Both the position numbers and the translations under genes were made by a program. A DNA stretch of 64,000 nt. Source: DASYPQ01 sp041488095. GTDB taxonomy: Bacteria > Planctomycetota > UBA1135 > GCA-002686595. The first letter of the stretch is position 1. Each line of letters starts with the position of its first letter. Under the pieces are notes generated by a model. The model saw nothing but the letters and a program-made list of their open reading frames with translations. It was not told where the DNA came from and searched no databases. Location of the stretch: positions 169,741 to 233,740 of the forward strand of contig JBGPOP010000001.1 of the NCBI GenBank assembly GCA_041488095.1, read 5' to 3'. Below are positions 24,707-33,695 of this stretch, piece by piece.

Positions 24707-25312
24707 TCAGGGCTGTCGGAAAACGACGGTGCCTGTCGAATTGAGACCTTGGATCGAGGTGTCCGCACCTGCGACCTCGATCTTCAGGCGCGGCTGATTC
24801 TTCTCCCCCGAGTCGACCGGCTCGACGCCTCTGGTCGACTCCGTGAAGCAAAGTCGGCTCCGGTCGGGCTCGATCCACGACTCGATCGACCTGCGATCGT
24901 TGGTGACCCAGAAGCCAGCTCGGTCGTCTGTCACCATCGCCGTGAAGACGTTGGGGTCCGAGTCCGAATCCGACTCCATCTGCAGGACGACGGCCGGCGG
25001 GGTGGGTCCGTGCGGACTCTCTCCCTTCTCGATCGCGGAGAAGAACGCGAGCTTGTCCCCGCGCGGCCCGTAGAGCACGAGCCCACGCGAGCTGAGTGGA
25101 TCCTCCCCTCCGAGTCTGGCTCGTGGGGCCCCGTCCGGTCCGACGACGACGAAGCCTCGCGCCTCGACGATGTCCGAGCGCGGTCGCAGCGCGCTCGTGA
25201 GGCAAGCGGTGAGCGCCGCCATCGTGAGCGTCGCGCACCAGATCCGCAGGCGTGCGCAGCGGCGCTCGAGCTCCTGGAGACGGTGCAAATGCGGATGCAG
25301 AGGCTCGTCCAT
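24707..25312 (-). CDS. Hypothetical membrane-anchored protein, 201 aa
   Basis: Family not recognised. An N-terminal cytoplasmic segment of about 22 residues (ELERRCARLR) precedes one hydrophobic helix (WCATLTMAALTACLTSAL). The outer part repeats beta-strand phrases with Gly-Pro turns (GFVVVGPDGAPRARLGG, GLVLYGPRGDKLAFF, AGFWVTNDRRSIESW, PRLKIEVAG), as if built from short similar units. ATG 25312 has an exact AGGAGG site at 25318-25323, the clearest Shine-Dalgarno in this area. It converges on the aminotransferase gene (10 nt gap). Confidence 0.7.
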   Translation of the reverse strand: MDEPLHPHLHRLQELERRCARLRIWCATLTMAALTACLTSALRPRSDIVEARGFVVVGPDGAPRARLGGEDPLSSRGLVLYGPRGDKLAFFSAIEKGESPHGPTPPAVVLQMESDSDSDPNVFTAMVTDDRAGFWVTNDRRSIESWIEPDRSRLCFTESTRGVEPVDSGEKNQPRLKIEVAGADTSIQGLNSTGTVVFRQP

Positions 25313-25413
25313 GGCTTCCTCCTGTCGGGGACCGCGCTTCAGAGTAGCGCACGCGGAGCGGGTTGAATCGGGAGTGCTTGAGACCCGTCGCGGAGGCAGC
25401 TACGGTGCGCTGA

Positions 25414-26565
25414 ATGCCGAGCGACGGCACGATCGAGGTCCTCCACGTCCGGATCGTCACCGGGACCGGGGGCGGGCCGGAGAAGACGATCCTGAACTCT
25501 CCCCGCCACCTCCTCGGCACGCGCTACCGCGAAACGGCGTGCTGGCTCCACGCGCCGGGCGATCCCGGGATCGCGCTCCTCGAGGAGAAGGCCCGGGAGC
25601 GCGGCTGTCCCTTCATCGCCGTCGAGGACAGGCACCCCTACGACGTCCGCACCTTGGCGAAGATGGCGAGGGTCTGCCGCGAGCGCGGCGTCCGCATCTG
25701 GCACGGCCACGACTACAAGTCGAACCTCTTCGGCCTCCTGCTCGCGCGCCTGTGCGACCTCGCGCTCGTCACGACCGTCCACGGCTGGGTCAAGCACACC
25801 CAGAAGACGCCCTTCTACTTCGCCGTCGACCGCTTCGCGCTGCGGCGCTACGGCGAGGTCGTCGCCGTCTCGCAGGATCTCTACGACGAGTGTCTGCGGA
25901 TCGGCGTGCCTCGCGCGCGACTCTCCCGGATCGAGAACGCGATCGACACCGACGAGTTCCGTCGGCGCCGGCCGCCGCATGAGTCGCCCCTGCGCTCCGT
26001 CTCCTCCGGGCCTCCCGGCCGCCTGCTCGTCGGCGCGGTGGGACGCCTCTCGGAGGAGAAGGGCTTTCACCTCCTGATCCAGGCCGTCGAGCGCGCCGTC
26101 GACGCAGGCTGCGACCTCGAGCTCTGGATCGCCGGAGAGGGCGATCAGGAGGAGCGCCTGCGCGCGCAGATCGCGGCCTCGCGCCACGTCTCCCGGCTGA
26201 AGCTCCTGGGCTGGCGCTCGGACGCGCTCGCGCTCTACGAGGCGATGGACGTTTTCGCGCTCTCCTCGATCCGCGAGGGACTGCCCAACGTCGTGCTCGA
26301 GGCCATGGCGATGGAAGTCCCCGTGCTCGCGACGCGCTGCGGCGGACTCGAGGCCTTCGGCCGCGACGGCGAGGACATGCTGCTCGTGCCAGCCGGTTCC
26401 GTGGACGCGCTCGCGGAGGGTCTCCGGCACCTCGCGCAGGATCCGAAGCTGCGCTCCGGGCTCGCGCGCGCCGCCCGGTCGCGCGTCGAGCGCGACTGCG
26501 GATTCTCGCAGCGGATGCAGAAGTTCGTCGCCGTCTACGACCGGCTGGTCGGCGCGGCAGGATGA
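25414..26565 (+). CDS. Glycosyltransferase family 4 (GT-B fold)
   Basis: A 383-residue retaining glycosyltransferase. The N-terminal domain has VTGTGGGPEKTIL (acceptor loop) and HGHDYKSNLFG. The nucleotide-sugar domain has VGAVGRLSEEKGFHLLIQA, WIAGEGDQEERL and SSIREGLPNVVLEAMA with the EX7E motif, then VLATRCGGLE. Donor and acceptor are unknown; envelope polysaccharide or lipid glycosylation is likely. ATG 25414 lies close to the first beta strand. It stands alone on its strand. Confidence 0.9.
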   Translation: MPSDGTIEVLHVRIVTGTGGGPEKTILNSPRHLLGTRYRETACWLHAPGDPGIALLEEKARERGCPFIAVEDRHPYDVRTLAKMARVCRERGVRIWHGHDYKSNLFGLLLARLCDLALVTTVHGWVKHTQKTPFYFAVDRFALRRYGEVVAVSQDLYDECLRIGVPRARLSRIENAIDTDEFRRRRPPHESPLRSVSSGPPGRLLVGAVGRLSEEKGFHLLIQAVERAVDAGCDLELWIAGEGDQEERLRAQIAASRHVSRLKLLGWRSDALALYEAMDVFALSSIREGLPNVVLEAMAMEVPVLATRCGGLEAFGRDGEDMLLVPAGSVDALAEGLRHLAQDPKLRSGLARAARSRVERDCGFSQRMQKFVAVYDRLVGAAG

Positions 26566-26789
26566 TCGATCACGGCAACCGGATGACGAGGCGATCGCTG
26601 GAATCTGGCCCCCTTGATTGTGCCTCGATCCGCCCCAAGTCCTTCTCCGCCAACATTCTGTCAGCGGCCCAGGATCCCCCGGCGCGCCTAGCGCTCGTGA
26701 TCGGTCGCAACCCCCTGCGCTGACTGGACCTCCCCGAGAGTCAGGGACAGCGAAGTGTGCCAGGTTCCGATCGCTGCCCTGCACCGACG

Positions 26790-27179
26790 TCACAGGTTGT
26801 GGAGGATCAGGAACAGCGGAACCAGGATGTAGATCAGCCCGAGCACCACCGCCGCGCTCGTGCCGACGGCTGCAGGACCGGTGCGCCTCTCCTCCAGCCG
26901 TTCCACCCCGGAGAGCTCGAGCTCCTGGATCGGAGCCGGATCGAGCCTCGAATTCCATTCACGGCCCACCAGGACCGCGCGCCCCGGCTCTTCGAGAATC
27001 GCGGCCCGGCAGAGCGTGACCTCAGTTCCGTCCACCTCGCGGGCTCGCACGAGGCTCGCTTTCGCAATCGCCGAAGGCGTCCAAGGCTTCCGGACCTCCA
27101 TCCACGGCCAGAGCTGGGTGCAGGACGCGAGCGCCGAAACCAGGACGAGGGCGAGGAGGACCCGACTCCGAGCCGCCAC
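26790..27179 (-). CDS. Small hypothetical lipoprotein, 129 aa
   Basis: Not recognised. GTG 27179 gives a good lipoprotein signal peptide (AARSRVLLALVLVSALASC, Cys about res. 20); an upstream GTG at 27245 would bury this signal behind 22 residues. The mature part has a beta-rich core (ASLVRAREVDGTEVTLCRAAIL, AVLVGREW) and ends in a hydrophobic helix (SAAVVLGLIYILVPLFLILHNL), so the protein may be held at both ends. It follows larC by 70 nt on the same strand. Confidence 0.6.
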   Translation of the reverse strand: MAARSRVLLALVLVSALASCTQLWPWMEVRKPWTPSAIAKASLVRAREVDGTEVTLCRAAILEEPGRAVLVGREWNSRLDPAPIQELELSGVERLEERRTGPAAVGTSAAVVLGLIYILVPLFLILHNL

Positions 27180-27249
27180 GTGTCGCGAGGCGAGGAGACC
27201 CCCGAGGGCTGCAAAGTCCCGAAGGCAGCTTGCCACGCAGGCCACTCCG

Positions 27250-28467
27250 CTAGGATCCTGTCAGGCTCGCAAGCGCGGAAGCGACCGCTCTTCGCTCCGC
27301 CTCCCGCAGCGTGAGGCCCGCCGACGCTGCGGCGCGCTCGAGGTCGTCGTATTCGGGCGAGAGGTCGCGCTCGCCGGGCGGGCTCGCGCCCGGGTAGGAC
27401 GGCCGCTCGCGGACCTTCACGCGCACGCGCACGCCGGCGAGGTCGACCTCGAGCGTCCGCCGGCCGCACTCGGCGCGCTGGCACTCGATCCAGCGCAGGC
27501 CGAGCGTCGGCGTCTCCTCGAAGAGCACCCTCTCGAGAGCCGGCCTCTGGTCGGCCCGGCACAGGGCCGAGAGCACGACCCCGGGACGGTCCTTCTTCAT
27601 CTGCACCGGCGCCGACCACACGTCGAGCGCGCCCGCCTCGCGCAGCGCGCGCGCGGCGTGCGCGAGCTCCTCGCCGGTCACGTCGTCGAGGTTGACCTCG
27701 AGGAGCCAGGCCTCGGCCCGGGCGCCTGCCTTTCCCGCGCTCCCGAGCTGCACGCGGAGGACGTTCGGCGGCCCGTCCTCCGGATCGCGCGCCCCGGCGC
27801 CGTAGCCGATCCTCTCCGCGACGAACGCGCCCGGCGGCTCGAAGGAATCGACGATCTCGACCAGGATCGCGGCGCCGGTCGGGGTCAGGCGCTCGCCCGA
27901 ACCGCCGCCCAGGACGTGCGGCTTGCCGCGCAGGAGCTCCGCGACCGCCGGGACCGGGACCGGCATCTCCCCGTGGGCGCAGCGAATCGTGCCGGTCCCC
28001 GTCGCGGGCGGCGCCGAGATCGCGCGCTCGATCGCGAGGCGCTCGAGCGCGAAGGCCGCGCCGCAGACGTCGACCAGCGTGTCGACCGCGCCGATCTCGT
28101 GGAAGTGGATCTTTTCCGGAGTCGTGCCGTGCACGCGCGCCTCGGCCACGGCGATGCGCAAGAGGATCGCACAGGCGCGTGCCTTCCCGCGCTCCGAGAG
28201 TGGCGAGGCGTCCACGATCCTGGAGAGGTCGGCGTAGCCGCGGTGCGGGAGCTTCTGGGACTCGGGCGTGCGCAGCGAGAGGAGCATGCCCGACAGGTTC
28301 CCGCGCCAGGCGGTCTCGAGCGCGAGCGTGCACTCGCCCGGCACGAGCGCGTGCGCGAGCTCCTCGAGGTCCGCGAGCGCGAAGCGCGGATCCCCGAGAT
28401 CGAGCAGGGCGGCCAGGAACATGTCCCCCGCCATCCCCGAGTAGGGCTCGATGTAGAGCGTGGCCAT
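27250..28467 (-). CDS. larC: Nickel pincer cofactor biosynthesis protein LarC
   Basis: LarC inserts nickel, using CTP, into the pyridinium pincer cofactor of lactate racemase and related enzymes. The 405-residue protein begins LYIEPYSGMAGDMFLAALLDLG and contains IHFHEIGAVDTLVDVCGAA, LTPTGAAIL, EVNLDDVTGEELAHA and VWSAPVQMKKDRPGV, all LarC marks. It is in one uninterrupted frame, whereas Lactiplantibacillus LarC needs a ribosomal frameshift. larA, larB and larE are not in the window. Starts with ATG 28467, 54 nt after comF. Confidence 0.92.
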   Translation of the reverse strand: MATLYIEPYSGMAGDMFLAALLDLGDPRFALADLEELAHALVPGECTLALETAWRGNLSGMLLSLRTPESQKLPHRGYADLSRIVDASPLSERGKARACAILLRIAVAEARVHGTTPEKIHFHEIGAVDTLVDVCGAAFALERLAIERAISAPPATGTGTIRCAHGEMPVPVPAVAELLRGKPHVLGGGSGERLTPTGAAILVEIVDSFEPPGAFVAERIGYGAGARDPEDGPPNVLRVQLGSAGKAGARAEAWLLEVNLDDVTGEELAHAARALREAGALDVWSAPVQMKKDRPGVVLSALCRADQRPALERVLFEETPTLGLRWIECQRAECGRRTLEVDLAGVRVRVKVRERPSYPGASPPGERDLSPEYDDLERAAASAGLTLREAERRAVASALASLTGS

Positions 28468-28521
28468 CGGCGGTCGCAGCCTAGCCGCGGGCTCACGCGC
28501 GGGCCAGAGCGAACGCCCACG

Positions 28522-29289
28522 CTACGCGCGGGCTAGGGCGAGCACGCCGATCCGCGCGGCACCCAGGCGCTTGAGCGCCCGCGCGCACTCGCTCGCGGTG
28601 GCTCCCGAGGTCACGACGTCGTCGACGAGCCAGACCTCGCGACCGAGGATCCGCCGCGACGCAGGCGGCCAAGTCCGCCTTGGGGCGAAGGCCTTGGCGA
28701 CGTTGGCCGTGCGCGAGGGCGCGCCGATCGAGCCCTGCACGGCGGTCGAGCGCGAGCGGGAGAGAGCGCGCACGACCTCGAGGCCTTCGACCTCGGCCGC
28801 GGCCCGCGCGAGGAGCAGCGCCTGATCGTAGCCGCGCTCGAAGCGCCGCAGCCAGTGCAGCGGGACGGGGACGAGGAGCGGTGGTGGCTGCATCTCGCAC
28901 GCGCGGTTCTCGGCCAAGCGTGCCCCGAGCGCGCGGCCCAGCGTCCGGGCGAGATCGGGCCGCCGCCCGTGCTTGAACGCGAGGATCCACTCCCGCCCGG
29001 CCGGCTGGGCGCGGTAGTCGGCGAGCACGATCGCACCCAGGAAGGAGGGCGGGTCGAGGCGGCAGCCGGCGCAGCGCTCGCCGTGGGCGATCGCGGGAGG
29101 CAGGGCCGCTGCGCACCGACCGCAGCGGGGTCCTGCGGGCTCGAGCGGGAGGCGATGCTCTCGGCACCCGAGACCGTCGCCGCGGTCGGGGCCGCGGCAC
29201 AGCGGGCAGAACGGGGGAAAGACGGCGTCGGCGACGTGGGCGAGTCCGTCGCGAGAAAGGCTTCTCAGTCCGGGGTCGAGGAGGTCCAC
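28522..29289 (-). CDS. comF: ComF-family phosphoribosyltransferase-like protein
   Basis: A ComF/GntX-type protein linked to DNA uptake in competent bacteria and common elsewhere. The N-terminus has a zinc-finger-like set of cysteines (FCPLC, GCREH, RCGRC, RCAGC). The phosphoribosyltransferase-like domain follows with WILAFKHGRRPDLA, VPVPLHWLRRFERGYDQALLLA and the PRPP-loop signature VWLVDDVVTSGAT. GTG 29289 is the best placed start before the first zinc pair (255 aa), but the exact start is uncertain because the frame remains open upstream. Confidence 0.85.
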   Translation of the reverse strand: MDLLDPGLRSLSRDGLAHVADAVFPPFCPLCRGPDRGDGLGCREHRLPLEPAGPRCGRCAAALPPAIAHGERCAGCRLDPPSFLGAIVLADYRAQPAGREWILAFKHGRRPDLARTLGRALGARLAENRACEMQPPPLLVPVPLHWLRRFERGYDQALLLARAAAEVEGLEVVRALSRSRSTAVQGSIGAPSRTANVAKAFAPRRTWPPASRRILGREVWLVDDVVTSGATASECARALKRLGAARIGVLALARA

Positions 29290-29344
29290 CCCCGGGGGAT
29301 CGCACCCGGAGGCCCCTGGTTTCGCCCGACTCGCGAAAAGGAAC

Positions 29345-29968
29345 CTAGGCGCCCTCCTCGACCTCGATCTCCTCCATCCGCGGCAGCGGGATCTCCCGCC
29401 GGACGCGCCGCTCGGGGGGAGGGAGCTCGAGCGCCCGGTGCAGCCGCTCGAGGTACGACTGCACGGTGTCGTCCTTCTCCGATCCCACGCCGAACAGGTC
29501 CCCCACCTCTCGCGCCAGGCGCAGGTCGGCCTCGAAATCGGGCGGCTCCCGCCGCAGATGCTCACGCACGTGCCGGCGGAAGGAGTACCTCGCCCACCAC
29601 CACGCCAGCGCGAGCAGCGCGATCGAGAAGACCAGGATCGCTCCCACCCAGGCCAGGGGGAATTCGCGCTCGGCCGTCGCCGGCGGCGGCCGGTAGCGGC
29701 CCAGGAGCTGCACGCCGAACCCGCCCACCAGGAACGTGAACCCCACCGCGACCTGCGCGCGGTGGAAGACGTACTCGCGGATCGCGTGGAGCCGCAGCGT
29801 GCGCGCGCCGAAGAAATCCTCGACCAGCGTGCGCGGGTGCCGGAACAGGATCGCGTTGCCGAGCAGGAAGGAGCCGACGACCGAGAGCACGAGGCCGATG
29901 CCGATCCAGTCGGGCTCATGAGCCGCCTCTTGAACGAGGTGCGCGAGAAGGCTCGCTCCGCACAGCAT
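29345..29968 (-). CDS. Hypothetical membrane protein, 207 aa
   Basis: No family recognised. Three hydrophobic segments are visible: about res. 20-42 (IGIGLVLSVVGSFLLGNAILF), 73-90 (VAVGFTFLVGGFGVQLLG) and 105-125 (LAWVGAILVFSIALLALAWWW). A charged cytoplasmic tail follows (RRHVREHLRREPPDFEADLRLAREVGDLF) with a Glu-rich end (MEEIEVEEGA). ATG 29968. It is divergent from gatC (87 nt) and heads the minus-strand run to comF and larC. Confidence 0.7.
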   Translation of the reverse strand: MLCGASLLAHLVQEAAHEPDWIGIGLVLSVVGSFLLGNAILFRHPRTLVEDFFGARTLRLHAIREYVFHRAQVAVGFTFLVGGFGVQLLGRYRPPPATAEREFPLAWVGAILVFSIALLALAWWWARYSFRRHVREHLRREPPDFEADLRLAREVGDLFGVGSEKDDTVQSYLERLHRALELPPPERRVRREIPLPRMEEIEVEEGA

Positions 29969-30055
29969 GGGTCCACGCTACGGGCCTCGCCGGCGCAGGA
30001 CAAGGGGAGGCGGGATGCCGCTCCGGACCGTAGAATCCCCGGCCCTCGCAGTCCC

Positions 30056-30376
30056 ATGGCCGCCTCCCCCCACGGATCGCCGATCGAGACCGTCCGCAAG
30101 GTCGCCGACCTCGCGCGCCTGGACCTCGCCGACGCGGAGGAGGAGGCCCTGGCGCTGCAGTTCGCGAGCATCCTGGAGCACTTCCAGGTGCTCGCGCGCC
30201 TGGATGTCTCGGGCGTCGAGGGGATGCTCGGCGCGAGCCGTGTCGACGACGTCCTGCGCGAGGATCTTCCCCGGCCTTCGCTGCCCGCCGGGGAGATGCT
30301 GCGCAATGCCCCCGCGCACACGGCGGACTTCTACAGCGTGCCGAAGACCGTGGGGACCGCGGGAGGCGAGATGTGA
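30056..30376 (+). CDS. gatC: Asp/Glu-tRNA amidotransferase subunit GatC
   Basis: GatC is the small scaffold subunit of GatCAB, which amidates Glu-tRNAGln and/or Asp-tRNAAsn. The 106-residue protein has the family core VRKVADLARLDLADAEEEALALQFASILEHFQ and the tail LREDLPRPSLPAGEMLRNAP. ATG 30056 is chosen by homology to the usual N-terminus. Its TGA overlaps the gatA GTG (GTGA, 30373-30376), which supports coupling and equal subunit output. Confidence 0.94.
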   Translation: MAASPHGSPIETVRKVADLARLDLADAEEEALALQFASILEHFQVLARLDVSGVEGMLGASRVDDVLREDLPRPSLPAGEMLRNAPAHTADFYSVPKTVGTAGGEM

Positions 30377-31929
30377 GCGCCCTCCACGAGCTCGACGCGA
30401 CCGCCCTGCGCAACTCGATCCAGAAGGGCGAGCGCAGCGTGCGCGAGACGATCCTCGAGACCTTCGCGCGCGTCGACGCCCTGGATCCGCCGTTGCACAT
30501 GTTCCTGAACACGCAGCGCGGCGAGGCGCTGTCGCGCGCGGCGGAGCTCGACCAGCGTCTCGCGGCCGGCGAGCGTCCGGGTCCGCTCTTCGGCGTGCCG
30601 GTGGCCCTCAAGGCCAACATGTGCCTGGCGGGAGTCGAGACGAACTGCGGCAGCCGGATCCTGGGCGGCTACCGACCTCCCTACACGGCCACCTTCGTCC
30701 AGCGCCTCCTCGACGCGGGCGCGATCGTCGTCGGCATGACGAACATGGACGAGTTCGCGATGGGCAGCAGCTCGGAGAACTCGGCCTTCGGGCCCACGCG
30801 CAACCCCTGGGATCCCTCGCGGACGCCGGGCGGCTCCTCCTCGGGGAGCGCCGTGGCGGTCGCCGCGGGAATCGTGCCGATCGCACTGGGCTCCGACACC
30901 GGCGGCTCGGTGCGGCAGCCCGCGGCCCTGTGCGGGATCTACGGCTTCAAGCCGACCTACGGACGCGTGTCGCGCTACGGCCTGGTCGCCTTCGGGTCGT
31001 CGCTCGATCAGGTCAGCCCCTTCGCGCGCTCGGTTCGCGACATCGAGCTCGCGATGGCCGTCCTCTCCGGTGCGGACGAGAACGACTCGACCTGCTTCGA
31101 CGAGCCGCCGCTGCAGCCCGAGCAGCCGGCCGACCCGGGGAGCCTCGCGGGGATCCGGATCGGCGTGCCCAAGGAGTACTTCCCCGCGGTCCTCGCCGGC
31201 GGCGTGCGCGAACGCTGCGAGGCGGCGCTCGCGCGTCTCTCCGAGCTCGGCGCCGAGCTCGTCGAGGTCAGCCTTCCCCACACCGACTATGCGATCCCGA
31301 CCTACTACGTCGTCGCGACGGCGGAAGCCTCGAGCAACCTCGCGCGCTACGATGGGGTGCGATACGGCCTGCGCGTCGAGGGCGACGGGAGCCTGCAGGG
31401 CATGTTCGCGGCCACGCGGGAGAAAGGCTTCGGGCCCGAGGTCAAGCGCCGCATCCTGCTCGGGACCTACGTGCTCTCCGCGGGCTACTACGACGCCTGG
31501 TACGGGCGCGCCCTCAAGGTGCGTGCGCTGCTCGCGCGCGACTTCGAGCGGGTGTTCGAGAAGGTCGATGTCGTCGTGGGGCCGACCTCCCCGACCGCGG
31601 CCTTCAAGCTGGGCGAGAAGGCCGACGACCCGGTGGCGATGTACCTGTGCGACATCCTGACCACGCCGGTCAGCCTGGCGGGGATCCCCGGGCTCTCCGT
31701 CCCGGTCGGGTTCGTCGAGGAGGGCGGGAAGAAGCTGCCCGTCGGGATGCAGATCGCGGGCCCCTGGAAGGGCGACGCGCGCGTCCTGCGCGTCGCGCGC
31801 GCCTACGAGATCGCGAGCGAGTACCACAAGGCCGCGCCGCCGATGGCCACGCTCGCCCCGCCGCGGAACCCGGCGGCCGCGAAGAACGCCTCGACCGGCG
31901 AAGGCGCGACACGGGGAGCGCGCGCATGA
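30373..31929 (+). CDS. gatA: Asp/Glu-tRNA amidotransferase subunit GatA
   Basis: GatA is the amidase subunit that releases ammonia from glutamine. The 518-residue protein has the Ser-cisSer-Lys triad: Lys80 in PVALKANM, Ser155 in TPGGSSSGS and Ser179 in SDTGGSVRQPA, which also holds the nucleophile. YGFKPTYGRVSRYGLVAF and the C-terminal GIPGLSVPVGF are typical. The start GTG 30373 overlaps gatC. The C-terminus is extended by an Ala/Arg-rich tail of about 25 residues. It overlaps gatB by ATGA at 31926-31929. Confidence 0.95.
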   Translation: MSALHELDATALRNSIQKGERSVRETILETFARVDALDPPLHMFLNTQRGEALSRAAELDQRLAAGERPGPLFGVPVALKANMCLAGVETNCGSRILGGYRPPYTATFVQRLLDAGAIVVGMTNMDEFAMGSSSENSAFGPTRNPWDPSRTPGGSSSGSAVAVAAGIVPIALGSDTGGSVRQPAALCGIYGFKPTYGRVSRYGLVAFGSSLDQVSPFARSVRDIELAMAVLSGADENDSTCFDEPPLQPEQPADPGSLAGIRIGVPKEYFPAVLAGGVRERCEAALARLSELGAELVEVSLPHTDYAIPTYYVVATAEASSNLARYDGVRYGLRVEGDGSLQGMFAATREKGFGPEVKRRILLGTYVLSAGYYDAWYGRALKVRALLARDFERVFEKVDVVVGPTSPTAAFKLGEKADDPVAMYLCDILTTPVSLAGIPGLSVPVGFVEEGGKKLPVGMQIAGPWKGDARVLRVARAYEIASEYHKAAPPMATLAPPRNPAAAKNASTGEGATRGARA

Positions 31930-33416
31930 GCACCACGCAGGAGAAGGTCGGGATCGGCGTCGTGTCGGAGAAGACCGGCGTGCGCTGGATCCCCGTGATC
32001 GGCCTCGAGGTCCACTGCCAGCTCGACACGCGCACGAAGCTCTTCTGCGGCTGCGAGTACCGGTTCGGCGCGCCGCCGAACAGCCTGACCTGCCCGCGCT
32101 GCACGGGACAGCCGGGCGCGCTGCCGGTGTTGAACCGCGAGGCGCTCGCGCTGGCGGTGCGGACCGCGCTCGCGCTGGGGGCGGAGGTCGCGCCGTGGAG
32201 CAAGTTCGACCGCAAGAACTACTTCTACTGCGACCTGCCCAAGGGCTACCAGATCAGCCAGTACGACCGCCCCTTCTGCACCGGCGGGGGGATCACGCTG
32301 CCGAGCGGCAAGCGTGTCCGGCTCACCCGGATCCACCTCGAGGAGGACGCCGGCAAGGCGATCCACGACCGCGGCGACACGACGCTCGTCGATCTGAACC
32401 GCTCGAGCGTGCCGCTGATCGAATCGGTCACCGAGGCGGATCTCGAGAGCCCGCAGGAGGCCTACGACTACCTGACCGCGCTCAAGGAGATCCTCCAGTA
32501 CATCGGCGCCTCGCGCTGCGACATGGAGAAGGGCGAGCTGCGCTGCGACGTCAACGTCTCGGTGCACCGGGAGGGCGAGCCCTGGGGAGCCAAGGTCGAG
32601 GTCAAGAACGTCAACTCGTTCCGCTTCGTGCAGCAGGCGCTCGAGCACGAGATCGCGCGGCAGATCGAGGCCTGCGAGTCCGGCGATCCGAGCCGGTACC
32701 CGGTCCAGGAGACGCGGCTCTTCGACGGCGGGAAGGGCGTGACCCGCACGATGCGCACGAAGGAGAGCGCTCACGACTACCGCTATTTCGCCGAGCCCGA
32801 CCTGCCGCCCGTGCACGTCGACGCGGCCTTCCTCGAGAAGCAGCGCAGCTTCCTTCCCGAGATGCCGGCTCTGCGCCGCGAGCGCTACCAGAAGGAGATG
32901 GGGCTCTCGCCCTACGACGCGGGCGTGCTGGTCGCCGACCGGGCGCTGGCGGACTTCTTCGAGATGGCCGCGCGGGTGTCGAAGAAGCCCAAGGAGTGCG
33001 CCAACTGGATCACGAACGAGGTCCTGCGCGCGTTCGCCGAACCCGAGATCGGCGTGAAGAGCGTCGACGAGATGCTCATGAAGCCGGCCGACCTGGCCGA
33101 GATGGTCGACCTGATCCACCGGGGCGTGATCCACAACAACGCCGGGCGGCAGCTCCTGCGCGCCATGATGCGGACGGGCAAGCCCGCCGAGGTGCTGGTC
33201 GAGGAGATGGGCCTCGCGCAGGTGCAGGACACCGGGCAGATCGAGAGCTGGTGCCGCGAGGCGCTCGCGGGCAAGGACAAGATCGTCGCCGACGTGAAGG
33301 CCGGCAAGCCGAACGCGATCAACGCCCTGCTCGGGCCGGTGATGAAGGCCTCGGGCGGCAAGGCCAATCCGCAGGCCGTGCGCGAGACGCTCTTGCGGTT
33401 GATCGAGAAGATGTGA
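31926..33416 (+). CDS. gatB: Asp/Glu-tRNA amidotransferase subunit GatB
   Basis: GatB activates the mischarged aminoacyl-tRNA and passes it to ammonia. The 496-residue protein shows VIGLEVHCQLDT, a zinc knuckle CGC...CPRC, RKNYFYCDLPKGYQISQYD, IHLEEDAGK and VEVKNVNSFRFVQQAL. The YqeY-like tail ends NALLGPVMKASGGKANPQAV. ATG 31926 overlaps gatA. Without asnA/glnS in view, the tRNA substrate cannot be fixed. Confidence 0.96.
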   Translation: MSTTQEKVGIGVVSEKTGVRWIPVIGLEVHCQLDTRTKLFCGCEYRFGAPPNSLTCPRCTGQPGALPVLNREALALAVRTALALGAEVAPWSKFDRKNYFYCDLPKGYQISQYDRPFCTGGGITLPSGKRVRLTRIHLEEDAGKAIHDRGDTTLVDLNRSSVPLIESVTEADLESPQEAYDYLTALKEILQYIGASRCDMEKGELRCDVNVSVHREGEPWGAKVEVKNVNSFRFVQQALEHEIARQIEACESGDPSRYPVQETRLFDGGKGVTRTMRTKESAHDYRYFAEPDLPPVHVDAAFLEKQRSFLPEMPALRRERYQKEMGLSPYDAGVLVADRALADFFEMAARVSKKPKECANWITNEVLRAFAEPEIGVKSVDEMLMKPADLAEMVDLIHRGVIHNNAGRQLLRAMMRTGKPAEVLVEEMGLAQVQDTGQIESWCREALAGKDKIVADVKAGKPNAINALLGPVMKASGGKANPQAVRETLLRLIEKM

Positions 33417-33682
33417 TGCAGGCCCCCTCGAAGAAGCGCGTCGAGGCCGCGCTGCCCGTGCGTCCGTTGACGGGAAGACGCGATCTGCGGCTGATGTTCC
33501 ACGATGGCTGGATCCTGATGCTCGGCCTCGTGTGCTTCGGCGCAGCCGCGATCGGGCTGTTCTTGTGGAGCGCCCCGCGTGGCGGCCAGGGGTGGCTGCG
33601 CTTCGCGGCGGCCGTCGGGCTCGTCACGTTGGCTGGCGGAGTCGCCGGACCGCTGGTCACGCGCGCGCTGCGGCGGAGGTAG
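33416..33682 (+). CDS. Small membrane protein, 88 aa
   Basis: Not recognised. It has two hydrophobic segments (ILMLGLVCFGAAAIGLFLW and LRFAAAVGLVTLAGGVAGPLV) after a basic N-terminal third (KKRVEAALPVRPLTGRRDLRL), with an Arg cluster at the end. ATG 33416 shares its first base with the gatB stop (TGATG), so it is translated from the gat mRNA and is probably a real gene despite its size. Confidence 0.65.
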   Translation: MQAPSKKRVEAALPVRPLTGRRDLRLMFHDGWILMLGLVCFGAAAIGLFLWSAPRGGQGWLRFAAAVGLVTLAGGVAGPLVTRALRRR

Positions 33683-33686
33683 GAGG
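33681..33686 (+). promoter_or_regulatory. Ribosome binding site fixing a GTG start
   Basis: AGGAGG ends 9 nt before GTG 33696. It overlaps the stop codon of the 88-aa gene and marks the start of the next gene, for which the frame is open further upstream. Confidence 0.7.
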
Positions 33687-33695
33687 CCGCGGGCG

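Noticed and set aside
26566..26789. A possible short gene or RNA in the gap between two convergent genes
   Set aside because: Short frames have no start signals or motifs, and no cloverleaf or ncRNA core was found. The gap is slightly less GC-rich than its flanks but otherwise featureless.
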